Shown here piece after piece: positions 1-10,600 of a stretch of 64,000 nt of DNA (the first letter of the stretch is position 1; every line of letters begins with the position of its first letter). Below the pieces are notes generated by a model. That model had not been told where the DNA came from, did no database searches, and worked only from the letters and a program-made list of their open reading frames with translations. Source of the stretch: Cylindrotheca closterium (lineage: Eukaryota; Bacillariophyta; Bacillariophyceae; Bacillariales; Bacillariaceae); contig CAKOGP040001714.1 in NCBI GenBank assembly GCA_933822405.4, forward strand, positions 1 through 64,000, read 5' to 3'. Both the position numbers and the translations under genes were made by a program.

Positions 1-1100
1 AGACCCCCGTAAATACACCCCAATAGCAATATCAATCACCGTCTATCATGCCCAACAGTAGCTACATCAATGCACTAGTACGCTCTCTCCACGATGAGAG
101 CCAGGAGCACAACGTTGTCACGTTAAGACCTTCACGCCAAACGGCAATGTCGTCAGTAAGCCGCTTCCATCATGCTGCATAGCGAAGTAATGGCGAACGG
201 AATCACTGGGCAGGAGGTCGGGAGAAGGACAGTTGGCATGAGGATTAAGGCGGTGGATAGCAAGCATTATTTTTGGCAAGTGCGCCACGAGACGATGAAG
301 AACCATAGCAGGAACTGATGTTCAACTGAAATAATAGCCTTCAGATTGATTTTCTTTGTGTCACGATTTGAGTCCGTTGGGTCGAACATTCGATTCCAAA
401 CTATTCGATTCGATTGATTCATTCAATGATTGATTGATTGATTCATTCATTCGTCCGGTCATACCAAACCTACATTTACTGCTATGAAGGACTGGCACTA
501 TCTCATTTGGTACTTTTCGTAGTAGGCACTCATCCTAGGCCAATCACGCTCAACTCGAGTCATGGAGTGGAGGCGGCGCCTGGTAATCCGCAGGATCAGC
601 GCTCTAGCTATTCTAGCGCATATAGCATAGCATGTAGTAAGAAGAGTATCGACTAAGACGACCGTTGAATTGGGTTCCTTCGAGTCGAGTGACAGTCAAC
701 TCTACTCCATGGACATCGACATCACCGCACAGACAGTGCCAGCAAGAATGCGCTTGGTGCCGGTACGTCTACAGGTACACGTACTGTACTGTACTGTAGG
801 GCGACCGTATTTTGCACGTCCGATCTGATATTGTTTTCGAGTATTTTACACTGTCATACAGTAGTATAGGAAGAATTATTATTCTTTCGCACATCCAACG
901 CATACTATTGACATGCAAGAAGGAAGTGCTGTTGGAATCGTCAGTGTTCATAAAGGTGGATGAACATTGCACTGTCTTCCATAGACGAGAACGTCCTTTT
1001 CTACATAACAGTTTATCTACACATACGAGACTGAAGTTTGAAAGTCCTCTCATTCGCTGGATATAGGGCATAGGGAGAGAGAGATTCATGCAACTACAAA
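1..1100. other. Intergenic, no supported gene
   Basis: I see no convincing gene here. The few open frames are short and low in protein-like composition. The stretch contains a GATT/CATT tetranucleotide run near 421-452 and a TACTG repeat near 783-798. The last ~100 bases before 1101 are probably the 5' untranslated and promoter region of the RelA/SpoT-TPR gene, but I see no clear TATA element. Confidence 0.6.
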
Positions 1101-3278
1101 ATGAAATCTGATGAAGCCGACATTATGAACGTAGATCCAATCCAGTTGGTATATTCCATTGTTCAAGCTGCTGAAGAAGATAGTGACAGTGACAGTAACA
1201 TCAATACCAATACCAATATAAATGATAAAGATAATGGTAATGGTAATGAAGAAGAGGAAGACCCTGTCTTGGATCAGAATCAAGTCAGAGTAGACTCGGA
1301 GCAGCCGCAATCTCGATTGGTCCGTGCGGAAACCAAAGAATTCCTTCAAACCTTGCACAAGTATTTGGATTGCCGAAGACAAATGGATGCCAAGTATTTA
1401 GAAGTTGATGAATTAGAAACCTTGGCCAAATATAATCTCCGCATTGATTCCGGAGGCATCGAATTGGATCATCATGATGATCAAGGAAAGAACCAAACTA
1501 CTACTAGGTCACTTCGAATGAGCAATCCAAATGTCAGAAATCATGGTCCTTCCCTTGGCTTCAAGCAGGAATACCAACAACAAAGTATCCATGGACAAGC
1601 AGTACGAACATTGAACGAATTATATAAAGCGGCAGAAGTTGCCTTTCCTGTCTATCAAAATCTGATTCATTCCCTCATTGATAAGGTTCATACTCACCAC
1701 CAAAGTACGAATGATGATGATGATATCCAACTTACCTTTGCTCCTCTCAAGGGCAAGGATCGAGCCCAAGAAAAAGCCCGAGATGATTATTCCCAACGAA
1801 CGCCTGATCCAGGCGTTTCCTGGCTCTTTGACATTGTCCGCGGCAGTCTGTTCTTTGCTTCGGCCGACCAAATGATCGCTACTCTACAAGTCCTACAGGA
1901 GGACCCATCGATTCATATCGTCAAGGCCAAGAATCGGTTTCGAAATCCTGGTCTTTCCGGTTATCGAGACTGGAATATTCACATTCGCATCCAAGTGAAG
2001 AGTACAAATGATGACAATGATGACGAGGTCACGAGCAATGACTTTCACCACATTTGCGAGATTCAAATGCATCATCAAGCGCTAAAAGTATTGGAGAAGC
2101 AAGTGCACAGTCACCAATACTACGAGTACTTTCGTTCCTATTTTGCTGGTGCGACGAGTTCCTTGCAAGAACGATTGGATGATTTGAAACTGATTGACGA
2201 AGGATTTTCCTTGCAAGATGGTTTCGATGATGATGCCTTTTTGGATGCTCTGTTGGAAGGGAAATCAAAGGAGGAGGCAACAACGGAAGAAGAAGTAGTA
2301 ATAGAAGAGGGTGATAACGACGAAGAAAGGCCAGAATTGTCCAAAGAGGAATCTCGGTTGGTTCGATTGGGAAGACTCTTTCGTTTGCATCTGAACGAAT
2401 TTGATCTGGCGGTCCGCGTCTATGGCAAGTTGCTCTCAATTCAGCTCGACAAGTATAATGGAGACAATCGCCATGTGCAAATTGGATACACCTATGATCG
2501 TATAGCAAGCGTCCTAATCAAGCAAGGAAAATTCGACGAAGCCATGATTCTTCACCACCATGCGTATGAAATCAAAAAGGTGGCCTTGGGCGAACTCGAC
2601 CCATCCTTGGGAGAGAGCTGTAAGTATCTCGCGGAAGTTTTGCAGAAACAAGGCAAACTGACAGAGGCTCTCGAATATTGTCAAAAAGCGGTGGATCTGT
2701 TCACGCAAATCAAGGGAGAAGAGTCCTACGAAGTTGCCTACATTCTCGGCGGCATGGGCGCGATCTATCGAAAACAGGAAAAAATGGAAGAAGCCTTGGA
2801 ACTCTACAAGAAGGCGGTCGAAATCGACATTCAGCAGAATGGAGAAGATTGCACTTCGGTCGCCTATGTCTACAACGGCATGGCGTGGATATACAAATAC
2901 CAAGGCAATCTAGACGAAGCCATGAGGCTCTTTCAGCGGTCTCATGACATTAGCAAACGAATGTATGGTGATCAGCATTCCTCCTTGTGCTTTACGTACA
3001 ACGGAATTGCCGATGTGTTGAAGAAACAAAATAAGCTGGAGGAAGCACTCAAAGTCTACGAAAAGTCCTTGAGCATTACCGAACGTCGGAATGGTAGCCA
3101 CCATCCCGCTGTATTCTTTGTGTATAGCAAGATGAGCAAAATATTGAAAAAGTTGGGACGAGGAGACGAAGTTTCACACATAAACCAAACCCTGCAAAAG
3201 CGAGATTCCAAGAGGAACTTCAAGAATTTGCAGAGGGATAAAAGTATAGGAGAATGTAGAAGTAATAAGGAAGATTAA
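1101..3278 (+). CDS. RelA/SpoT-like domain protein with C-terminal TPR repeats
   Basis: A 725-residue single-exon protein starting at an ATG in the context caaaATGaaa. Residues ~20-55 are Asp/Asn/Glu-rich. Residues ~165-350 resemble the nucleotidyltransferase-like RelA/SpoT domain: PLKGKDRAQEKA near 214, a WLFDIVRGSLFF strand, KAKNRFRNPGLSGYRD near 275-290 (counterpart of the substrate-binding YxSxH region) and CEIQMH near 319 (counterpart of the conserved E-x-Q strand). Residues ~426-705 form about six 42-residue TPR units of the kinesin-light-chain type (for example LGGMGAIYRKQEKMEEALEL). In bacteria and plastids RelA/SpoT domains make or degrade (p)ppGpp. Here there is no recognisable HD hydrolase domain and no obvious transit peptide, so catalysis is uncertain. 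The TPRs suggest a partner-binding scaffold. The domain calls are by eye; the fold assignment is fairly confident, the function is not. Confidence 0.75.
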   Translation: MKSDEADIMNVDPIQLVYSIVQAAEEDSDSDSNINTNTNINDKDNGNGNEEEEDPVLDQNQVRVDSEQPQSRLVRAETKEFLQTLHKYLDCRRQMDAKYLEVDELETLAKYNLRIDSGGIELDHHDDQGKNQTTTRSLRMSNPNVRNHGPSLGFKQEYQQQSIHGQAVRTLNELYKAAEVAFPVYQNLIHSLIDKVHTHHQSTNDDDDIQLTFAPLKGKDRAQEKARDDYSQRTPDPGVSWLFDIVRGSLFFASADQMIATLQVLQEDPSIHIVKAKNRFRNPGLSGYRDWNIHIRIQVKSTNDDNDDEVTSNDFHHICEIQMHHQALKVLEKQVHSHQYYEYFRSYFAGATSSLQERLDDLKLIDEGFSLQDGFDDDAFLDALLEGKSKEEATTEEEVVIEEGDNDEERPELSKEESRLVRLGRLFRLHLNEFDLAVRVYGKLLSIQLDKYNGDNRHVQIGYTYDRIASVLIKQGKFDEAMILHHHAYEIKKVALGELDPSLGESCKYLAEVLQKQGKLTEALEYCQKAVDLFTQIKGEESYEVAYILGGMGAIYRKQEKMEEALELYKKAVEIDIQQNGEDCTSVAYVYNGMAWIYKYQGNLDEAMRLFQRSHDISKRMYGDQHSSLCFTYNGIADVLKKQNKLEEALKVYEKSLSITERRNGSHHPAVFFVYSKMSKILKKLGRGDEVSHINQTLQKRDSKRNFKNLQRDKSIGECRSNKED

Positions 3279-3540
3279 AAATACAACAGGACTACTACTG
3301 TAGGTCTCCAAGTAATGTGGAACTAAGGAAGATTTTAAAATCAATACTGTAGGTCAAATGGTATACCGGTACACTCATGCTCATTTTTCAAGCATTTGGA
3401 GTCTTTTTGGTCATTTTGTCATTCATATTTTTATTATATTTTAAAAAATATAAATAAAACACACGACGAATCAGATTATCTTTGGATCTCTATTATACTT
3501 TTATTACTATGCCCATCGCACTCTTTTCCTTTTGTAATAC

Positions 3541-3665
3541 ACTCACAACATAACAAACACACACACAAACACACAAACAAACACACAATATACAATATAC
3601 AATATACACACACAATACACACACACAATACACACATACACAATACACACATACACAATATATAC
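3541..3665. repeat. AC-rich microsatellite in 5' leader
   Basis: The run is built of ACAC, AAAC and ACAATAC words directly before the ATG at 3681. The reading frame is open upstream to 3396 and would encode His/Thr low-complexity peptide. I read this as untranslated leader, not coding. The rest of the gap 3279-3540 holds one TACCGGTA palindrome at 3364-3371 and no gene. Confidence 0.7.
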
Positions 3666-3680
3666 ATACCGTACAGGAAG

Positions 3681-5132
3681 ATGCCAGTAAGAACAGTAGA
3701 GGAAAAACAGCTCAATGTCCACAATTTCTTTCTGATAAAGCACATTGTGGATGATAGGGAAGCCAAAGATGAATTGAATTTGATTGGAACCATGGTCCAG
3801 CATGTGTTCAGAGGCAAAGATGCTATGGAAGAGGATGTCTTTACCTCCAAAAATTACCATGATGCCGTGGGACGTATTGCTGAGGACACTCAAAGTCATT
3901 CCTTTGGTTTTGGATTGGCGGCGGGGGGTTCCAATCATTCCACGGATCTCAACTCACTGGACACCTTGGATCATGCTGATGCCAAAGAAGAAACCCCCAT
4001 CATGTTCAAATATCGTTTCAATGATGCAAAAGCAGACAAACAAAATCTCGACTTGAGACGCACGGAAATCCATGAGACACGAGACTTGGGCAAGGACTAT
4101 CGACATACCTTACAAGTCAAAGCACCCTTGGAATTGGATGTTGTATTTGATGCCTTTCCCTTCAAAGTCAAGACTGCTACCTTAATGATTGAATTGTCTA
4201 CCTTTACCAGCTCGGATTGCAAAACTCGACTGAGACCCAACATTATTGTCCACCGCAAGGAAAAACGCATCATGTTTGGGATTCAAAAGGATCCCAATGC
4301 TTCCTCCAGTAAGAAGAGTAAGAAAATACATCCAGCGGTGGCTGTCTATCAGAGTTTGAGTGGCAGAGAAACTGCCCTCTTTGAACAAGCCAAGGAAAAG
4401 ATTGATAAGTCGTATGTTTATGACTTTGTCTCGCCCTTTCCCAACATTACGTATTTGTTTGACAACAGTGCCAAGAAGTACTGTCCCAAATACTCGATTC
4501 AGTTTTTATTGGTGGAAGATGGCATGAAAAAGTTTTTTGAAATTGTCTTTCCCATGCTCCTGATTGCGGCCATGAACCATTTGAATGTCGTCAATGCCGT
4601 CAAGGCCATACGGAATGGCAATGAGATGGAAGTGGAAGCAGTGGATTACCTAAACAATTCGGCCACATTAGCCTTGTCGGTGGTCGTATTTTTGCCCACC
4701 ATGATTGGGACCAGCCGATTCCATTCCATATTTCAAGTCAACAACTTGTACATTTCCACCATTTTTGTGGCCCTGGCCCTTTCCTCCTTGCCGTACGCCG
4801 TGGTGGAAACGACGATACCCGCCCAAGTGGGAACCTATCTCTTTTGGGCCAGTTTCTTGTTTCCAGTGGTCAATGGATTTCGATTTTGGAGGTTTGTCCG
4901 GGCCCATGAAGCGCCGTGCAGTCATCACTTTATGGACGATGCTAGAGGCCGGACTTATCCCCAACAAAAGTTCAAACCTTCGCCAGATTCGGATGTGATG
5001 AGTGACTTTATTTCCATTGAAGAATTGGTGAATAAGAACCCAGCAACAATTGCGTCCATGGATTTTCGCTTGGCAGAAGACCGAGGGAAATTCAAGGTGC
5101 TGGAAATCGACACTGCGTCCTTGGACTTGTAG
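3681..5132 (+). CDS. Membrane protein resembling a pentameric ligand-gated ion channel subunit
   Basis: A 483-residue protein; the ATG at 3681 is chosen because the upstream in-frame sequence is microsatellite. Residues ~115-280 look like a beta-rich extracellular domain, including LELDVVFDAFPFKVKTAT near 150, which resembles the 'D-x-x-x-FPFD-x-Q' strand pair of Cys-loop/pLGIC receptors. Four hydrophobic segments follow at ~284-303 (M1, preceded by YSIQFLLVEDG and with FPMLL), ~328-347 (M2-like, ending GTSRF), ~356-376 (M3-like, ending LPYAVVE as in many pLGICs) and ~384-405 (M4). The M3-M4 loop is very short, as in prokaryotic channels. The paired Cys-loop cysteines are absent, also as in prokaryotic members. 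I see no clear signal peptide, which is odd for this topology. This is a pattern-level assignment; another four-helix membrane family is possible. Confidence 0.5.
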   Translation: MPVRTVEEKQLNVHNFFLIKHIVDDREAKDELNLIGTMVQHVFRGKDAMEEDVFTSKNYHDAVGRIAEDTQSHSFGFGLAAGGSNHSTDLNSLDTLDHADAKEETPIMFKYRFNDAKADKQNLDLRRTEIHETRDLGKDYRHTLQVKAPLELDVVFDAFPFKVKTATLMIELSTFTSSDCKTRLRPNIIVHRKEKRIMFGIQKDPNASSSKKSKKIHPAVAVYQSLSGRETALFEQAKEKIDKSYVYDFVSPFPNITYLFDNSAKKYCPKYSIQFLLVEDGMKKFFEIVFPMLLIAAMNHLNVVNAVKAIRNGNEMEVEAVDYLNNSATLALSVVVFLPTMIGTSRFHSIFQVNNLYISTIFVALALSSLPYAVVETTIPAQVGTYLFWASFLFPVVNGFRFWRFVRAHEAPCSHHFMDDARGRTYPQQKFKPSPDSDVMSDFISIEELVNKNPATIASMDFRLAEDRGKFKVLEIDTASLDL

Positions 5133-5784
5133 TAGAAGAAGATGATGATGATGAAATGAATCAATCTATCAATCAAGGTGTAAAACTACGAAGACATTTA
5201 TATAATACATCATCATTCACAGGCCATCGTACTGTAGTAATGTAGTAATGTAGTTTCCCACCATGTCATGCAATGCGCATCCGTTCGTCATGTCATGGCA
5301 TGTTATGTTGGTTTCTCTCATTCATTCGATTATCATTGCCCGCCAATGACATCCTGTCTTGGAAAACGGCACCTCCGAAGGCATCCAACAATGGAGGTGC
5401 GTTGTGGCCATCAGATGGTGCCAAAGAAGAAACAAAGTTCAGACAACATCAGAACACAAAACGTAAATGCGAATACAGTCAATGACAAGATAATGCTGAA
5501 CTATTGACAGTACAATCGACCAATTGACAAATATACACCGGATTTAGTTTAAACTTCCTATTGAAAAATTACAAGAAAGTCAAGCCTGTTTCGCGTCTCC
5601 AAAAGGAATAGTCCCGAGCCGCAACATCATTACAATGAGTAGTTTTATGAATCTTGCCAGCCAAATGCTCCTCAAGCGTGCGCACTGCATTCAATGCATT
5701 GCGTCCGTCTCGGCGCCGTTGGTTGACAAGAAAGAATCACCTCTGCTTCAGATGAAAAAGGTTACTGAAAGCAACGCATAGCGC
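5133..5784. other. Intergenic, no supported gene
   Basis: The stretch lies between the 3' end of the channel-like gene and the 3' end of the small silaffin-like gene, so the two are convergent. It should hold both transcript ends. Short open frames at 5268-5507 look random. I see no RNA gene or repeat of note. Confidence 0.5.
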
Positions 5785-6078
5785 TTACTGCAAGTGCGTC
5801 AAGTAACGTCTGGAAGACTTGGAGGATGCAGAAGAAGCGGACAACTTGGATCCCTTGGAGGCAGATGGGGTCTTGGCCTTCTTGGCAGCCTTGGGTGCCT
5901 TTCCTGCGGCCATAACTGGGGCCATAACTGGGGTCATGACAGGAACCATAACTGGGACCATGACGGGGACGGCAACAGGAACGGCAACTGGGACAGCAGA
6001 TCCAGAGGCAGCTGGGGCGACACTTTGTGCGGAGGCAACAGCGACAAGGGCAACGAAGGTAAGGACGGACTTGAACAT
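5785..6078 (-). CDS. Small secreted Lys/Ser-rich silaffin-like protein
   Basis: A 97-residue protein. Residues 1-17 are a signal peptide (MFKSVLTFVALVAVASA, cleavage expected after ASA). Residues 29-57 are a Pro-Val/Met repeat (PVAVPVMVPVM...). Residues ~60-91 are Lys/Ser/Ala-rich with KAAKKAK and SKGSK, and the protein ends close to an RRYL motif (90-93). Silaffin-1 R5 repeats of Cylindrotheca contain SKGSK followed by RR-x-L, and RXL sites are cut during maturation of several silica-associated diatom proteins; both features appear here in a single copy. KxxK spacing and abundant Ser suit polyamine and phosphate modification. The inferred role is cell-wall silica deposition or an organic matrix component. 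The Pro-Val segment is unlike published silaffins, so this may be a distinct class. The antisense strand is also open but lacks a signal peptide. Confidence 0.65.
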   Translation of the reverse strand: MFKSVLTFVALVAVASAQSVAPAASGSAVPVAVPVAVPVMVPVMVPVMTPVMAPVMAAGKAPKAAKKAKTPSASKGSKLSASSASSKSSRRYLTHLQ

Positions 6079-6249
6079 TTTGAAAGTAGTAGTAGTGATA
6101 GCAACAATCGAAAGCGAAGTGAAAATTATGGGACTCTCACTGCCAATTCGAGGTTTTCCAAAGGAATGGAAAGGAAGGCTTGCTCCCAGAGTCGTGTTTA
6201 AATCTCGGAGTTGATCTAAATTTTACTGCAAACCGGTTCGGAACATTAA

Positions 6250-6257
6250 TTTATATA
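6250..6257 (-). promoter_or_regulatory. TATA-like element upstream of small secreted gene
   Basis: Read on the minus strand the bases are TATATAAA, about 172 bases upstream of the ATG at 6078. The word matches a TATA box, but no transcription start can be seen and AT-rich DNA produces such words by chance. Confidence 0.25.
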
Positions 6258-7221
6258 CATGAACATATCCCTTTGGATTTGCCGTTGAAAATCGACACGC
6301 GTTTATAATGTCTCGTGCGAAAAGTTTAGACGGTAGTTATCCGTCACGCTCCACCGGTACCACTGTCACGCGTAAATACAAGTAAATTAGCTGGCGGTTT
6401 GAGACGCTCACGTACTACACCGGTAAGCCAAGCTCCCCTTTGATTCAACCCTACTTATATGTTCGGGCATTTGACGTCGGCACTTCACTATAAGTGCTGT
6501 AAATACACCGGCAGAAGGAAATCCCGGTTCCGATCCAATCGTTTGGAGGAAAGCCAAGACTTCTAATAGGAACCATGGCGGTTTGGAACCCAAGCGTGAC
6601 TTGTTATCGATTCGATCGGAATACGTCGTTTCCACTACCGGGTAGGATAATGTAACACGTGCTTTCGTCTCTTTCTCGTTTTCCTAGTTTTGAATCTTAT
6701 TACGGAACAATAAACCAGGATTGAGGGAGCGCAAAGTGCTCTATTGGATGCATGCAGTTGCTATCATTGCTTATTATTGATGGATACAAGTGCACTGCTA
6801 TTTGCGTGTACTTCGTTCTGTGCTTCTATACCATTCTCATGTTTGACGTTCTTGGAGTGCCTCTTGACTGAACTCTTGACCATCGTCTTTGTTCTTTTGA
6901 CAATAACTTGTACAAACAATTCAAACTATTGGCAATTGACTGCTATTTATTAGTTGTATTCAAGTTCCACGATGATGAGAACGGTTTCGTTTGATGGCGA
7001 TCTCGAAAGAAGTAAAGAGTTCCATTGCATATCCCAAACCAACTCACACAAGAAGCAAGGCAGGAAGATGCCAATTCCTTCATTAATTCATCCATTCGTT
7101 CGTTTGCTAATTCGAGAGATCTGAATAGCCAAATGCCTTGATGATCTTGCGGTGCTTTTTCGAAAACGTCAATTGCTTCAAACTATCAGAGTTTTGTTCG
7201 TATGTAGCCACAAGTCAAACG

Positions 7222-7497
7222 ATGTCGTGTCGCTATCAAAGTTCACAACAACAACAACGACAAACGACTCACAGCAGAGTTATCTTATTGACACTAGTAT
7301 TTGTTGCTACTTGTTGCTGCGAAGAAACTACACCACCATGCTGTCGAGCCATACATGACCAACCTTCCGAAGGAAAACTTCACATTAGAAGCCGTCATGT
7401 CGATTTGATCCATTCTCCAAAGAAAGACAACAATAAACCAAGCTCTACAATACTACATCTTCCGCTCTATTACGGCTCTAGTTTTTTCATTCTGTAA
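7222..7497 (+). CDS. Possible small secreted peptide (weak)
   Basis: A 91-codon frame from an ATG at 7222. Its N-terminus is Gln-rich, followed by a hydrophobic stretch (VILLTLVFVATCCCEE) that could act as a signal anchor or signal peptide, then a Cys pair and an uncharacteristic tail. No family is recognised. Length and composition do not exclude chance; it is listed only because of the hydrophobic-Cys pattern. Confidence 0.15.
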   Translation: MSCRYQSSQQQQRQTTHSRVILLTLVFVATCCCEETTPPCCRAIHDQPSEGKLHIRSRHVDLIHSPKKDNNKPSSTILHLPLYYGSSFFIL

Positions 7498-7682
7498 ATG
7501 TATATAATAATTTAGTCTTTGGTAACTTTTTCTACAGATAATTCCTTTCAGCAATAGAAAAGGATCTAATAATATGAATACAAACAAGCAAGTTCCTCGG
7601 ATTTTCATCGATCCCGACAATGGAAAAAAATAGCGCGAGGCAAAGAGGGCGTGGTCTTCCTCTTTGTCTTCCTCTTCTCTTT

Positions 7683-10600
7683 TTAGTTTCCAAAGAAGCG
7701 GGTGAATCCATCCAAGGCACTGGTAGAAGTCACTTCTTCTGCTTCTCCATCCGTCTCCTCATCTTCATCTTCGGGGAATGCCAGGTTGCCCTTGCCATCT
7801 GGTGGGACGAAAGGATCGCAGCCACAATCGGCAGGAACCAAACTGCATCTTGGAACTCGTTCACATTGGAACTGAGTTTGTCCAAAGGAATCGCAAGATC
7901 CACCCGCACGTTGACCGGTAATCACAGCGGCAAGAATGTACTCGTCATCCAAACGAATGTTGAAGTTGGGTTGGACAGTCACTGGTGGTGGAATGGTTCG
8001 TCCAACTTGGTCAGTGAACTCTTGGAAAGTCGTGTTACCAAAGAAGGGGAAGGTATCGCTGATCGGAGTCAACAAGGCTGCAAAGAAACTGATCGTCACC
8101 GGTGCTTGGCCATCCGATCGGGCCCGCAAACTGAACTGGAAGTCTCCTATCGACTCTTGGAAGAGAGAAATGACACGACGTCCGCCAAAGCAAGAAGAAT
8201 CGCAACGATCATCCACACAGAAGGACTCGAATTCAATGAGCTGATTGGATCCGAACTGATCGGTCAAGAAAAGCTCATCGGAACAAGAACTGTGGAATCG
8301 GACTTGTTGCAACAAACGGCCCTTTCCACCGGGTCCAAACTCATAAATGAAAATATCAGTATCAGCTTGCACACGGTCATTGACAGTCTGAGAAGTCCAA
8401 GTGCTGTTCACATTGACGGGACCAATGAAGTAGGCTTCTCCGTCCTTTCCAAAGGCTTCAATCCACGAAGCATGCGGCTGGGTGTTCTGGGGAGGTCCAC
8501 ATCCGGGAATAGGATTCTTGTTCGATTGGTTGGCACAATACTGGGTCAAGTCATTACATGGTTGACCCGTATTGGGATTGAAATCGGTACAGAAATTCTT
8601 GTTATTCCATTCGTTGCAAGGAAGCTCTCGCTTGTCACAAGTACATGGATCAGGGTTGGGAAGCTGGGGAGTCAAATCAGGATTGCGCAATGGACAACGT
8701 CTGAAGTTAGTGTTTTGACAACCACCTCCACGGTAGAACATGAGCATGCGGAATGGACGCTCGACACAGTTTTCGAATTCACACGAAGTCGAGCATGCAA
8801 CGTTGATGTCCACATCAATACCACAATCAACAGTAGTGGGAAGCTCGGATGCTGGTTCGGTTGGGAACAAAGACGGTGCTGGGGATGGGAGAGCAGTCGG
8901 GGCACAAATGGTTCCATCAAACATTGGATTGTCGGGACTGCACTCATCGGGACAGCAGCGAGGACATCCGAATGGTTGCGGAAGAATGTTACAGATGTTG
9001 GCGGCGTTTGTGTCACGGCAGTTTTGTGGACGGTTGCCATCGTTGAATGCCAGGAAGCACTCATCATAAGGGCATTGGTCAAGAACGTCTTGACAGACAG
9101 ATGGCTGCGAACTTGGTTCTGGTGTACCAGGCGACGGTGCTGGAGTAGGCATGGGTGTTGGCGAGCAAATGTTGCCATCAAACATTGGATTGTCAGGGCT
9201 GCACTCATCAGGACAGCATACTGGACATCCAGCGTTTTGTGGGAAGGGCAACACATTGCAGGCAGGATTGGCAGAGGCACAAGATTGGGGACGGCCTTGA
9301 CCAACTGGTAGGAAGCAAGAGTCGAATGGACAGAGGTCCAAGACCTCTTGACACTGCGAAGGTTGTGGACTTGGCGATGGGGTTGGTGGGGGCGAAGGGA
9401 ATGGAGTTGGTGCAGGAGTTGGACTTGGAGTTGGACCTGGAGTTGGTGGAGGCGAAGGGGCCGGACTTGGCATGGCTGTTGGAGAACAGACAGGAGGGCT
9501 GCCATCAGGCTTCGGCTGGAACATTGGGTTGTCAGAGCGGCACTCGGATGGGCAGCATGAACATCCAGCAGGTTGCGGGAGGACATCACACTGGGCTGCT
9601 GCGTTGGTTCCAGCGCAGTCGCCTGGACGTCCAGGAGAACCATCGGGTAAGAAGCACTCGTCGAAAGGACAGATGTTGATAACTTCAGCACATTCGGAAG
9701 GTTGCTGACTTGGCGATGGTGTTGGCATCGGGGTAGGTGAGCAAATTGGTGGACTTCCGTCAGGTCTGGGATCAAACATGGGGTTCTCTGGACTACATTC
9801 ACTTGGACAGCAAGTGCAGCCAGATGGTTGTGGCAAAGCATCACATCTGGCTCCTTCGCCGCCGGTGACGGCGGTACAGCTAAGTGGACGGGATGCGTCA
9901 TTCAAAGGCAAGAAGCACTCGTCAAAAGGACAGATCTCAATGACTTCAGCGCACTGCGAAGGTGCTGCACTAGGAGGGTCTGTGATCGTAATTGATTCTC
10001 TGGAAGGTTGTAGCGAAGGCATGGCCGTTGGTGTACAGACAGGTGGACTTCCATCCGGGGATGGGCTGAACATCGGATTCTCTGGTGTACATTCATCTGG
10101 ACAACAAGAGCATCCAACGCCAGTAGGCTGAGGCAACATGTTGCATTGATCGCCGGCGGGGCATTCAGGTGGACGAGAAGAATCGGTCAAAGGCAAGAAG
10201 CAGCTGTCAAATGGACAGATCTCAATGACTTCAGCACAATCCGAAGGAGCTTGACTTGGTAGAGGTGTGGGAGAACAGACAGGTGGACTTCCATCAGGAG
10301 ATGGGCTGAACATTGGATTGTCTGGAGCACACTCATCTGGACAGCAAGTGCACCCAACGCCAGTAGGCTGGGGCAACATGTTGCACTGATCATTGGCACC
10401 ACAGGTATCTGGACGGGAGGGATCGGTAAAAGGCAAGAAGCAACTGTCGAATGGACAGATCTCAATGACTTCAGCACAATCCGAAGGTGCTTGACTTGGT
10501 AGAGGTGTGGGAGAACAGACAGGTGGACTTCCATCAGGAGATGGACTGAACATTGGATTGTCTGGAGCACACTCATCTGGACAACAAGAGCATCCAACGC

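Larger units (their letters stand above)
6079..7682. other. Intergenic, mostly featureless
   Basis: This is the upstream region of the small secreted gene on the left and the downstream region of the first pleuralin-like gene on the right. Apart from a TATA-like word at 6250-6257 and a weak small open frame at 7222-7497, I see no gene, RNA or mobile element. Confidence 0.5.

Noticed and set aside
5794..6214. Plus-strand frames opposite the small silaffin-like gene
   Set aside because: They are open because of the Pro-Val repeat but have no signal peptide or motif; the minus-strand product has a complete secretory signal and RXL ending.
7620..9311. A 563-codon plus-strand frame opposite the 1133-aa pleuralin-like gene
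   Set aside because: It begins at an ordinary ATG, but its product has no recognisable domain and the minus strand encodes the conserved Cys modules and globular domain; it is antisense shadow.
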